Made by a program: the position numbers and the translations under genes. Below are positions 48,217 through 59,204 of a DNA stretch of 64,000 nucleotides, piece after piece. This stretch comes from Acorus gramineus (Eukaryota > Streptophyta > Magnoliopsida > Acorales > Acoraceae), in the NCBI GenBank assembly GCA_030737835.1, contig CM060853.1, forward strand, positions 15,744,895-15,808,894, read 5' to 3'. How positions within the stretch are numbered: the stretch's first letter is position 1; the number at the start of each line of letters is the position of its first letter. The notes under the pieces are model-generated. The model had not been told where the DNA came from. It worked only from the letters and a program-made list of their open reading frames with translations, and searched no databases.

Positions 48217-48624
48217 TTAACTAGTCACCTCGTCCGGTCCATCCACATGTTCATCTATAGGTGATTGGCTAGATTCTATTCCTGCATTCATGTTTGGAAT
48301 TCCCATCATCTCGTGTATCATTCCAACCATATCATCCCTAACAGTTGACTGCATTCCTATTCCAATGTTTTGGTTCTCACGTATACACACATAACGTTCC
48401 CCATGACTAGTCCAAATCTTGTAATTTGACAAAAACCCATTTATAATAATATGTTCTCTCGCAACAACTCGTGTCACCAAGTACCGATTGCAACATTGCT
48501 TACATGGACAATAGATCATACTTTCGGGAGGCTTATCATTATATGCAAATTCTAGAAAATTTTTAACTCCATCCATGTATGCCTGAGAGATCCTATTTTG
48601 TGAATCGATCCAACTCTTATCCAT
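48217..48624 (-). pseudogene. CACTA transposase N-terminal fragment (transposase-associated domain)
   Basis: A 135-aa frame starts MDKSWIDSQNRISQAYMDGV and contains CPCKQCCN and the WTSHGE stretch. This matches the transposase-associated domain at the start of TNP2-type CACTA transposases (pattern MDKSW...NR...Y..GV..FL..A...I.CPC.KC.N...GF..NY..W..HGE). A full TNP2 protein is near 1000 aa with a DDE catalytic core, which is absent. The frame ends at a stop just after an EVTS peptide. The gag|gtgact there could instead be a splice donor, giving chimeric transcripts into the captured carrier exons downstream. Confidence 0.8.
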
Positions 48625-49439
48625 ATTTTTTCACTGTATAGATAAACAAATAAGGAGACTCATGAATATTCAAGGGATAAAAAAAATACAACAATATTCA
48701 GAATAGTAGTATCAAGTGATAGGTAATATAAAGAAGCCAACTTATTTAAAGGTTTCAAACCATCAGGGTAGATATGATGCAAATTCTAAAAAAAATTTCA
48801 AGGAATTAGCAATCACTGTTATCGGATACATAACATTGCACAAGTCAATGTAACATTTCTTTTCTGGATAAGCCAATATTACCATTAAAACATAGTTTGC
48901 ACCATTTCCCTGTTTTCAATCACTGTGTAGGTAGTTTCATGTTTTCAATCCATAATTTCAATTGGAGACCAATGTAATTTTTTCACCTGATTTTCATGCC
49001 TTGGATCATGAACTGATTAGCAGCAATTCTATTCTCTCCCTTTGGATATGGCTTGTTAGCAGCAATTTCCAAGTGTTACCCCACCCAATCCCGTATCTGC
49101 TATTCACAGGATCACTGTGGGTGATGATCATTTATATGAGCAGAGGTGAGGAGCTAGGATACCTAACTAAATTTGATGAACACAAGAAGAAAACATCAGA
49201 ATGAGAATTGTTTTTCCTAGGAGATATTTTTAGTTTTCTAAATCAGGAAGTTGTTTTGTAGCTTTTTTGTTTATGGACTTCTGTAATACCAAAATTTCTG
49301 TTTATGTAATATTTATTTCCTCGATCAATATGGTTCCCTTGTCATTTTTAAAGTTTCAGATGAGAAACACTTTGTTTCCACCATATAATTATTTATTTGA
49401 TTGCATTTTCACTTCAAATTAACAATTTTGACATCTCAG

Positions 49440-50146
49440 CAAAACAGACCATTGAATTCTCAAAATGTTGCTGATGCATTGCAAAAGTATAATCTCAAAA
49501 AGACTGCTGTTCAGAAAGCACTGGACAGTTTGTCCGACAGTGGGCAAATATCCTTTAAAGAATATGGAAAGCAGAAAATATATATTGCACGGCAAGATCA
49601 ATTCAACATTCCCAATAGTGAAGAGCTTGAACAGATGAAAAAAGAAAATAGCAAACTACAAGAAGAGCTGGAAAAGCAAAATAAAGCAATAGGGGAAGTT
49701 GAGGCAGGTAATTTTTTTTATAAAAACTTTCTGGCTATCTAAAACATATTGGTCATTAAGTACATATAGTCTTGTATGGAATATTGTTTGACAATATTAG
49801 GTTGTGACTTGCAAGCTTCTTCTGATATAAGATGAGCAAAATGTTGGGCTTACTCGTAACTGTGACTTAATGTGCATTGTAGAAATTCGAGCTTTACAGT
49901 CAAACCTAACATTGGAGCAAATACGCATCAAGGAGACTAAACTGAAAGCAGAGGTGAGATCTCTATTTATACCGCTAGAACAAAGTGGACAGACATAAGC
50001 ATCATGCAACGCAAAAGCTAAGCTAACATTATGTTCTTGTTTCTAACATTACCAGGTCAAAGAAATGGAGGAAAGACTCGCCAAGTTGAGTGAGGGGACT
50101 GCTTTAGTGAACCCAGAAGACAGAAAGGCAGTTGAAGAAATTCAAG
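49440..50146 (+). pseudogene. HOP2: Captured HOP2 (TBPIP) gene fragment, three exons
   Basis: HOP2 works with MND1 in meiosis to help RAD51/DMC1 pair homologous DNA. Three exons remain: 49440-49707 (QNRPLNSQNVADALQKYNLK..., winged-helix end plus start of coiled coil), 49883-49953 (EIRALQSNLTLEQIRIKETK) and 50056-50146 (VKEMEERLAKLSEGTALVNP...). All have consensus splice sites, and the frame stays open across the joins. GQISFKEYGKQKIYIARQDQ is a conserved HOP2 segment. The first exon (start codon and first helix) and the C-terminal Leu-zipper/Trp region are missing, so only about half of the usual 220-230 aa remains. It lies on the strand opposite the transposase fragment, inside the CACTA element. 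Captured status is inferred from the element's clean boundaries. Confidence 0.85.
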
Positions 50147-50752
50147 GTCTCCTGCCCACATAATTCATATATTTAAAATTATTATCAATCTTTAGTATAG
50201 AAAGGAAAAATAAAGGCAGGATGCATAATGTGAAGTTTAAAGAGTCACTTTGGGATTTAAATGAAGGAAAAAAAATCAAGAATCTTATACCAACAAAATC
50301 TCACTCCATATAACATCAAGTTCAAGAAGATAAATTTTGGAGAATTAACAAAAATTTCCTCAACTAAGAATAAGTTAACAACAAAAAAACCTGCACTCAT
50401 GTCACTTCATACAAAACATCTGTAAATGCTCACAAGTTACAAATTCAGACAGTTAACTATTAAAAAAACCTGCACCCATTGCCTTGTTCTGGTTTTCTAA
50501 AGGAGATTCCAGTTGTGCCTCTTTTTTGTTTGTGTGCTTGGCAGGGAAAATACAATGCATTGATTCTAATACATACTTCATTTTCTATGAATCTAAATGA
50601 AACAGTGAACATACATGACTATAAAACCTCTAAATAGACTCAAAAATCAGTTTCAAATGCACCTTTGATATCAGGTGTAGAAATATCGGTAAAAATATTT
50701 TTCAACAACAAGTCTTTGAAGGTGAAGATCGGGCAAATCAAAGACTAAGAGA

Positions 50753-50754
<2 letters not shown>

Positions 50755-50792
<38 letters not shown>

Positions 50793-51010
50793 GATCACCT
50801 TTGGGGAATCAAAGTTAGACGGCGGTGGATCGGAGACGATCGAAGTTGGACGGAGACGGTGATCGAAGTCGGATTGCGACGGCGGCTTGATCGAAGTCGG
50901 ATTGCGACGGCGGCTTGATCGGAGACGATCGAAGTTGGATCGAAGTCGGATTGCGACGGCGGCTTGATCGAAGTTGGACGGAGACGGCGATCAAAGATCG
51001 GCTTGATCGA
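50755..51010. repeat. (GA)n run and gatcgaagtcgg minisatellite in the CACTA element
   Basis: A GA dinucleotide run of about 36 bp (50756-50791) is followed by irregular repeats of the words gatcgaagt(c/t)gga and gattgcgacggcggcttgat (50830-51005). It sits just inside the right subterminal array. No coding sequence. Confidence 0.8.
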
Positions 51011-51323
51011 TCGCAGACAATCGGCAGACCAAATGTGTTTCCGAGAAGTTAGGTTTTTTTTTTTTTTAATATATATTTAGAAAGATCGGACGGCTGTGAT
51101 CAAAAGTGAAACAATGAACGGTTAGATCTAAATTTAATATTTGCGACGGTAGGCTATTGCCGCCGCAAATACATATTTTAAACAGCGGCTTATTTCAGCC
51201 GTCGCAAATGTCGAGAAGTATTTGAGAACAAAAAAATAGCGTAAAAAATATGGGCATTTGCGACGGTTTTGGACATCCGTCGCAAAAAAAGCGTCGCAAA
51301 AAATGGTTTTTCTTGTAGTGTGG

Positions 51324-52020
51324 GGCACCAACTTCGGATTGGAGCAAAGGGGAAGTGTTGGTGATGCTATGAAAATCAAACATTAGCCCAAATATATATA
51401 TATTACACACCAAACAAAATTTATATTTTACCAATAAAAAAAAACAAGCTGTTATAAGGTTTTCAATTAGGGTGTCGGTAGAAGGTGAGATGGGGAGAAT
51501 GAATGTTTGGCCACTTGGAAGGCATTTGGAAATGGGCTTTGGGATGGGCAGTGGGTTGGGTAGTCTGGTTCTTTGGGTATGGGCTTTGGGCCTGGATAGC
51601 GGGTTAGGTGGTCTAGGCATTTGGATTACGGTGGCCTTCTCGTTTTTATGAATTTAATTTAATTTTATTATTAAAGATTCATTTAGATATATTTAATAAA
51701 TACGTCTCTCATCAATTGAAGACAAATTACTATTCATTTTCGTCTTGCCAGATGAGAAAGAATGTCGCCTCCTCACCATGTCCCGTCAACATGATGCGCC
51801 CATCCACGAACACCCGTGGCCCTCCGTCCGGAGACTCCTAGATGTCAACTGCTCCGTGGATTCCCTATTTGTGTTAAAGTTTATCTAGTTTTAATCAAAA
51901 TCATTGCTTATGATCTTTTATTTACAAAGATAACGCGTTCATGTGATGAGTCATGCTTGTTATGTGATGTAACACGATCATGGACCATTCAATCAATATC
52001 GAGGATCACCGTATGAAGGA
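51324..52020. other. Spacer right of the CACTA element
   Basis: No gene. The part 51470-51610 is rich in tgggctttggg and gggcttt words. The part 51730-51870 is GC-richer (acacccgtggccctccgtcc) and may be a retrotransposon scrap. Confidence 0.35.
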
Positions 52021-52387
52021 TTGTGAATGATTTATATTTATTAGGTTTTTAGTTTTAGTTGTTAGATTTATCATATCTTTTCTAGATAATTAGGATTAGT
52101 TAATATTCAAATATCATTTAGATATGATTTTTTTTAATTTTTAGTTAGAATTTGAATTTAAATTCAAATTTGAATATTAGTTAGGATTAAATAAAGATGT
52201 GTTTGTTATTTTGTAGATTTAGTTAATATGTTAGGATCATAGTTTATAGATTTAGATAATAAGTTGATATCCTAATTTATTCTCTAGTATATAAATAGGC
52301 CTGTAAACAATTGATTATTTACATTATTGATTATTAAAATTTGTTTATTTTCTCTATTGTATTTTGTTATTCTAGGACGATCAACAA
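52021..52387 (+). mobile_element. LTR-like segment with TATA box
   Basis: It begins tgtgaatgatttatatttat and ends gacgatcaaca, so TG...CA. It contains taggattagttaatattcaa and a TATA block gtatataaatagg (about 52292) followed by a T-rich transcript-like zone ending ttgtattttgttattctagg. This is the layout of a short copia-type LTR (U3-R-U5). The 5 bp flanks do not match and there is no adjacent coding region, so it is a weak call. Confidence 0.35.
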
Positions 52388-52703
52388 TTACATAAAATTT
52401 CTAATTATCTGAAATTTCAGAAGAATTCAACAAATCTTTGAAGCCCAACGTTTTTGGTATTCTGCTTGAAGAATCAACAATGTTCTGGAGTCTGCGAATT
52501 CGTATCTGCGAATTCATACGCTGCATCATTACGTAGAACATGGATTTAAATGTCTTCATCAAAGAATATAAAAGATGTTTTAATAAATATTCAACCATCA
52601 ATTCTTGGCCAGAATGAGATAAGGTTTCCTCCGACGCACAAGCACAAACACAAACAACTCACCCCCATTAAACAAATCATAATCACTGATGCGACCCAAA
52701 CCG

Positions 52704-52740
<37 letters not shown>

Positions 52741-53499
52741 AACAACAAACATGGAAGGACTCACGCCTAGAGCATTCAATATGAAGATTCTTGATGTTAT
52801 AATTGGGGAACTATTAGGCAGAATTAATGAATCCAAAGACATGTTTTTGATGCAAAACGGGTGGTCGATGCGTTCCAGGAGCAATGAACCTGAAAATTAC
52901 GCCACAATGCGTGCTTATTTTTTTATTCTTATTTTTCGGTCTTCAAAATGACATTTTTATTATATTTAGTAATTTTTTAGATTCTGAATATCTTATTCGT
53001 AATAACTTGGATTTGACTGAAATCAAATCCGAAGATCTTCTAGGATCCTCTAGAGTTAGTTATAACAAATTTTTGTTTTTACTATTTTTGGTAAGTTTTA
53101 GTATAAAAGAGAGATTTGTAATTTAGGGTTGACAGTTTTTATTAATATATTTTTTAAATTTTATTTCTCTTCTGATAATTGTGGTTTATTGAAAGATCTT
53201 AACGCTGGTTGGATCTTTATTTTAGTTTTTTCGCTGCGTTATGTTTACATAGATTATCGAATTAAAAACAATTAATTTGTTCTATATGTGGTGAGGGGAT
53301 AAACGACAGCCCAGGCGCCAAGGGTTTTGGTAAGGGGGATGAATGGGTAAGAGAGGGTTTGATGTGAGAAGGGCGTGCTCATTTTTTTAAGATGAAGTTA
53401 ATATATGAAGGGCTTTTAAATTAAGTGATCAAAATATGAGGAGCATGAATACAAAAGGGGCTTACTTATAATTTAGAGGGGCGCCAATAGAACCATCCT
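52388..53499. other. Spacer with a 35-nt A-run
   Basis: The A-run at 52704-52738 is followed by a short frame beginning MEGLTPRAFNMKILD. It resembles no known protein and is not called. The rest is AT-rich. Confidence 0.35.
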
Positions 53500-53695
53500 T
53501 TGGGTAATGGGTTGGGTCACTAACAAAAAAAAATAGCACACAATGTTGGGTTAAATCGGGTCCATAAGAAGCTTGGATCCTTGAGATAGGTCCATATCAG
53601 GTCTCGGGTCCTTCAAATCGGATATGTTACGCCTTTTATCCGGTCTAATCCGGATCGGATCCGAATTGACCCATGACCCATTGGCATGCCTACAA
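53500..53695. mobile_element. GGGTC-rich MITE fragment
   Basis: Between gggttgggtcactaac and cccattggcatgcctaca the sequence is dense in gggtcc, cggatc and gacccatgaccc words. It looks like one end of a hAT-derived MITE of the same general kind as 7487-7986. No partner end or target duplication was found. Confidence 0.35.
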
Positions 53696-53961
53696 TAAGT
53701 TGGACATTTGATTTTCCATTTTATTTTTATATAAATTCTATTCATATTTCATGTTTTAAACTGTGATGATTGTTGTCTTATAATGAGAAAATTTTGTGTG
53801 TATTTATTTATTTATTTATTTTAATGATGGGTGATATTGATAACATTTGATCAAACCCAAACCGATAAACAATTGTTCTTTTTTTTTTAAGGATATTTTA
53901 GCATTTATTTTGTTAAGACAATCCTGAAATGTGACTTATTTGAAAACATAATATGAATTGA

Positions 53962-54668
53962 TTAGGGGTACAACTGGGACGGGTTGGGTCGGGTTCGGGT
54001 CGGGTTCTGTTTTGACCCGCATTGCATAGAGTCCAACCCGAACCCGACCTCAACCCGAACTCGAATCCGATCTCAACCTGCGGGTTCTGGTCGGGTTCGG
54101 GTTGAATTCGGGCTTGGGTTGGGCTCGGGTCGAGCTCGGGTTTAATACTAAAAAGATCATAAAAATTATTTAATAAACAACACAATAAACTCTAATTAAT
54201 TAAATGTATATTCACCACAAAAAAAACTTACAAAATCCAAATAGTTTATGAATACATATTCTAAATTTTAATTAAGCTAAACATAACTTCATCGCTTTTC
54301 AACAAAAATATAAAAAAAAAACGTTCACCACTTGCTAAAAAATCCCTTCACCTTTAATGTTCAAATCAATTTTTACTACGTACATACACAATAAGTCTAC
54401 AAAAAAAAAAAAAAAAATCAAACAATATGTAATTTGGGTTTTTAGGGTTTAGTGAAATGTAGGTATGTTGTAGCACCATAACATTTATGTTAACATGCAT
54501 TGGGGGTCGGGTTCGGATTGAGCCCGCCTAATCCGACCCCCCAACCCGAACCCGACCGGAATTGGATTCGGGTTTGGGTCGGATTGAACCTGACAGAGAA
54601 AAACCTAAACTCAAACCCGCCCAAGAACCGGGTTGAGTCGGATTCAACCGACCCAAGTTGTACCCCTA
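53962..54668. mobile_element. hAT-type element with perfect 8 bp target duplication
   Basis: This 707 bp element is bounded by identical GAATTGAT 8-mers (53954-53961 and 54669-54676). The left end is taggggtacaactgggacg; the right end, reverse-complemented, is taggggtacaacttgggtcg. The terminal 150-200 bp are packed with gggtcgggtt words in both orientations; the middle is AT-rich. Non-coding. Proline/Glu/Asn-rich frames within it are composition artefacts. Confidence 0.88.
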
Positions 54669-54676
54669 GAATTGAT

Positions 54677-55029
54677 ATGTCACAAGATTACGTTAAAAGG
54701 TGCCCATTATCATTAATTGGACTGAATGTATAGACAATTTTTTTTTTTTTTCAGTGTCAAATGTAGATGCTTATTACTCAGCATTGAATCTCTGGCCTTG
54801 TCCCCAATCCAACCTCTTCGTAACACAAAAACAAAAAGCTTTTGTCATTAATTGTTGGGTATTGATCGAGCACCCACTCAGCAATGAATCCCTGGTCTTG
54901 ACCCACTTATCATTTACTTTTTTTATTTTTGGGTGAGAATGGCCATTATTTCCGGGATTAGATTACAGAATTTGACAGTCCATGGAATGGGATATCATGT
55001 ATTGTTTTTAATTTTGGTTGATAAAATAA
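54677..55029. other. Spacer
   Basis: No gene. The phrases actcagcattgaatctctgg (54776) and actcagcaatgaatccctgg (54876) form a 100 bp-spaced duplication, with cttgtccccaatcca and cttgacccacttatc after them. Confidence 0.4.
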
Positions 55030-57060
55030 AAAGTTCTGCTACACATGTCCCAACATATAGGTCTCTCTCACAGGTCCTTGAGTTATCAAAATATCATTGG
55101 TTGTGTTGTTTTCTTTTACAAAAGGACAAAAAAGCTAAATATCAAAGCACCCTTCATTAAAACTCATTTCTTGGGTCATGATTTTTCTCTTTTTCCGTTT
55201 TTTTTTGCACTCGTCTTCCTTCCCTCTCGGCCATTTAAACCCATTAAAAAATATTTAGGGTTTCAAAAACTCAAATGTGAATCGAAATTAAACCAAAAAA
55301 GAAACCCCATTTTTCTAAAACAACGAAGAAAACCTAAGATTTATTTGAAGAATCGATTTGAAAAAAAAAAAATTCTTCCAGAGGTTTCAACACCAGCAAA
55401 AAAAATGGGTACAGAACCCTTTTTTGGTATTTCAGAAAACCCATTTGTCATTTTTGAAGATCTTATGATCCCATGAATATGATATTTTTTTTCTAGGGTT
55501 TTTTTTTCCAAATAGTTACAAAAAGTAACTCATTTTTTTTTTTATATATAGAAAACTGAAATGTATGCCCAATTTCTGCTTTTATTTTTTATGAAAATGT
55601 AGCTGACAATCAGAAGAATGTAACCAGATTTAAGATACATGTATTTTCAGTTTGTTTAATGTTGCTCCTATGCGCAATGTAACCATGTATTAAATGTAAC
55701 AAACTGCAAGTAGATACTATTGTATATAAGTGCTCAGAAAATGCAACTAACTATTAGAATATATTGTTAAATGTAACTTTTTTAAGAATGCAACCAACTT
55801 TTCTTGCATGTCATGATTTATGTTTCTTCATCATTATATGTTTTTTTGTTCATATTGATATGCACAATGTAGCTAGCATCCCTTCATAGTAATTATATTA
55901 TGTTAATGTAAATTTCTTGGTATTCATTTTTTAAAATTAAGTACGTATTTTCAGTTTGTTTCATGTTAATGCTATGCTGAAGGTAACTATTGTCAAAATG
56001 TAATTAATTGAGAATATCTGCACAGCAAATGTAACTAACTATTAGAATAATGTAAACAACAAAAATGAATATGTGTATTTAGTTTGTTTAATAACAATGT
56101 CATCCTGAATGTAACTTGATTGACAATGTTGCTTTATCCTGAAAAGTTATTTAGTTTTGTGTCTATGTAAACAACAATCGCACATCTTCTGTATCAAATG
56201 TCATTCCAACATATTGTTGCTCAACTTCAACAATAAAATCTTTCTGGGGACTGTCTTCCACAGAAAATGTAACTGAGTCCATTGTATTTCCTACATTCAA
56301 ATGCAAAAAAGTATAAATAAAATTAATGTATTGTTGTAATCACTAAAAATTAAATAAACATAAAAGATCATATTAAGAGTCATTAATATTTTGAAATGGA
56401 ACATTGTTTCACAATTATATTGCTCTAAAGTTAATTACATTTGTCAATATAACTAGTATTATTTACAAAAAAATTTAATAAGTTAGTTACATTTACAAAA
56501 ATGTACCCAAATCACAAAAAACAGCAAAAAAAGTCCAACAAGGGAATAACTATGTAATCGACATTAAAATGTTAAACAACTGATGTATCATGTTCAAAAC
56601 CACGTTTCACATAAAAACAACCATAATTAACATGTAAAAATGAAAAAAAATGAAATAATTGAAAAACATACAATAAACATGCACCAAACCTGAAATTGAT
56701 AGACATTTTAAATGGTAGCAACAAGAATTCAATGATATTTTTTCGATCAAATAAAAAGCTTATATAGTCATCTAAAGAAGAAATCTGATTCTGAACGGCC
56801 TGAACAAAAAAAAAATCTCAAATTTTACCACGAAAACGAATGCACAATTCAAATGTTGAAATTCAAAAAAGGAAAAAACAAAAATGGATACCCAGACGCA
56901 TGATTCTAAGAATTAATTACCGTCCCATCAACAAACCTCCCCATTAATTATGTTAAAAATTAAAACACACACTTAAGGGGTATTTTGGATAATCCAATCT
57001 ATATCATGTCATGGGTTTACGCGGGGCTTACGAAATGGGCCATATCAATCATTTTCCTAA
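55030..57060. mobile_element. ATGTAAC-motif element, copy E
   Basis: It has the same ends as copy A (21512-23100). On the left are ctacacatgtcccaacatat and an acaaaaggacaaaaaagcta block. On the right are cacttaaggggtattttgga, taatccaatctatatcatg and ggcttacgaaatgggccata. The interior (55600-56560) has more than fifteen atgtaac or gttacat words, among them gcaaatgtaactaactatta, shared with copy A. A 5' GC-moderate zone (55180-55480) gives a spurious 143-codon frame. It is non-coding. Confidence 0.55.
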
Positions 57061-58057
57061 AATAAATGGATGTCTATTGTGATAATCACATGTTTGTCAT
57101 TCTCTGATAATCCATGTAACAAGTGCTGAACCAGAATTTGTAAATGGTTTCTTACAATTTCATGTCTTGTGATCTTTAGGTCCCATTTGAAATCCATTAT
57201 TGAACTAATTTTATCTTTAAAAATAGTTGTAACATGATAATTGGTTCTACCCAGACATTTTTAAATATTAACTTTTGACTTTGGATTTTGATTTTCATGT
57301 GTTAAAAGTCAATCAAATATCTTTTTATGTGAAAGGTAATCAAGAATAATTTTTTATGATCCGAGAATTTTTATGCATGGGATTGGGTTATTTAGGTTCA
57401 ACTCATGTTGGACAATTTGATTGTCCAATGTGATTATGATCATCCGATTTTATTATTTTAATATACGTAATTTAATTAAATCTTAATACATAAAATGTTA
57501 GAATTTAATTGATCATAATTTAATTTTAAAATGTGATATATAATATCTCAGTTATAATGTCTCTATAAAATTAAATGGTCATAATCAGGTTGGACAATAA
57601 AATTGTTCAACATTTGTTGAACCTAATCCGATCCCATAATATCAGTGAAATTGTTAAGATGTTTGTGCAATGAGACCCTTGTTTTAAACACACACATCCT
57701 TTTATTAACCATTAATGTGGGTATCTGCATGATGAGATCCCTTATACTAATCCCACAAAAACCTCGGGTATATAATAGGGTAGATAGATGGTACAAAATT
57801 ATTCGAGAAACCAATATGTTCGAAAAACATACTTTTCAATCAAATTAACTTAATAAAACTCCATTCTCAAAAAGCTTACTATCTAATTTGTTATTATAAA
57901 AGCTTTTTTTTGGACTAAAGATTAAAACAAACTTTTTAATTAATTATAATTTTTTTACGTCCATTTAAATATATTTTTATGCTTTTTAAATCCTAGGAAA
58001 TAAAAAATCACTGTTATGTGTTTTCATACGAAGTTTCACATGGGTTTGAATAAAGGG
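57061..58057. other. AT-rich spacer
   Basis: No gene, RNA or repeat end recognised on either strand. Confidence 0.4.
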
Positions 58058-58830
58058 GAGTTTTATTTTCACCCCTACACTTCTTTATCCCACCCCAAAC
58101 ATAAAAAATTAGGGATAGGTTAGAGAATCAAGTAAAAAGATGGAGAAGAAAGAGATAGAGAGGAAAATAGAGAAGTGAACCGCTATGGCCTTGCGTCGTC
58201 TATGGAGATGATGCAGTGGTTTGTCACCGCAGTGATCGTCGGCGCCATGCAATGGTCGTCGTGGTGGTCGTCATGATGATGCGGTGGTCCTCATGTATGC
58301 GCAAGGAGAGATGACACGGTGGTCATCGCGGTAATGCGGTTGTCGTCACTGATGCGGAGGTTCTCGCGTATGCGCGAGGAGAGATGACGTGGTGGTCGTT
58401 GCTGCATCGTCACGGCCATCGTTGGAGAGCGTGAGTTACTATTGTCGTCGATGGAGAGCGTGATGTTGGAGAGCGTGATTGTATGACTTACCATCATCGC
58501 CGAGGAGAGCGTGATGTCGGTGGACGTCGTCACTGATGCTGATGGAGAGCGTGAGTTACGTTGAACAGAAGTCCTTGCGTATACGCCTGTTCCGTCGGGG
58601 TCACAATGAGAAAGGGCGCGGCAATGGCGAGGTGGTCATCACGCACGTGGTGACGCCGGTGAACGCGTGCTCAATCACCACCGGCCACCCTCTCTTTTCT
58701 CCTTCCTCTGGTTTTGTCTCTTCCCCTCTCATTCTTTTTTTTTTTTTTTACCGGGCTCTCTATCCCACCCCCAAAAATTAAATTTTTTTTTTGGGTGGAA
58801 AGGAGAAGTAGATCGGTGGAAATAAAGCCG
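58058..58830. mobile_element. Possible non-autonomous element with degenerate internal repeats
   Basis: The left (gttttattttcacccctaca) and right (ggtggaaataaag, reverse-complemented ctttatttccaccgatct) borders are loosely inverted, and both are followed by tatcccaccc or its complement. The interior (58190-58540) repeats gtggtcgtc, atgcg(c/t)gaggagagatgac and ggagagcgtgatg at irregular spacing. No target duplication was determined, so this is tentative. Confidence 0.35.
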
Positions 58831-59054
58831 GAGCAATTTCATGAAAAAAAAAGATGATAATTGCAGTCGTAATAACTTGTAAAGCAATGACATATACATA
58901 AATTAATAGACCACTCAACTCGGGGAACTTCAAAAAGGACCATAAACACAATTTTTTTTGCGATCAACGACTTCAATGATATGTTAACTGTTTGCCACTT
59001 TGTCTGCAAAAACCAAATTTGCGAACACTGAGAGCCTCGTTTGGCGAACAATCT

Positions 59055-59178
59055 TGTTAGAATATGAAACGAATGAATCAATTGTATTATTAGGGCTTGT
59101 AGCCAATATTTATAGTACAAAAGGGAAATAGGAAAAGACTAATCTACCCTTAACCCTAGCATGTATATACATTTAACA
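59055..59178 (-). repeat. 3' LTR of the copia element (124 bp)
   Basis: The LTR starts TGTTA and ends TAACA on either strand, a perfect 5 bp inverted end, at 59055-59178. On the - strand it is directly preceded by a purine tract (tttgaggggggg, complement of 59179-59190), the polypurine tract. It contains a TATA box (ctataaatattgg on the - strand). At 124 bp it is very short for a copia LTR. The flanking 5 bp are AATCT (59050-59054); the partner cannot be checked because the other end lies outside the window. Confidence 0.75.
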
Positions 59179-59204
59179 CCCCCCCTCAAACTCATGGTGG
59201 ATCA

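Larger units (their letters stand above)
44662..51320 (-). mobile_element. CACTA (En/Spm) transposon carrying host gene fragments
   Basis: The left terminus is CACTACAAGAAAAAGCA at 44662; the right terminus is GGTTTTTCTTGTAGTG ending at 51320. The 3 bp target duplication TGG is perfect (44659-44661 and 51321-51323). Both subterminal zones are full of TTTGCGACGG/CCGTCGCAAA repeats (44680-44990 and 51140-51305), the usual transposase binding array of this superfamily. The only transposase part is a 135-aa N-terminal domain (48217-48624, minus). The remainder includes two exons of a mitochondrial carrier (minus), two exons of an unknown basic protein (minus) and three exons of HOP2 (plus), each still with splice sites. 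It is therefore non-autonomous and a gene-capturing (Pack-type) element. The intact ends and exact target duplication suggest a fairly recent insertion. Confidence 0.93.

Noticed and set aside
52550..52951. 133-codon frame containing a poly-Lys run and then MEGLTPRAFN
   Set aside because: The frame runs through a 35-nt A-run. The start resembles the BAHD start by only a few residues and nothing afterwards matches BAHD or another family.
55045..55476. 143-codon frame at the start of ATGTAAC copy E
   Set aside because: No similarity to any family known to me, a high share of Lys/Phe codons, and it lies inside a non-coding repeat that recurs without this frame in copy A.
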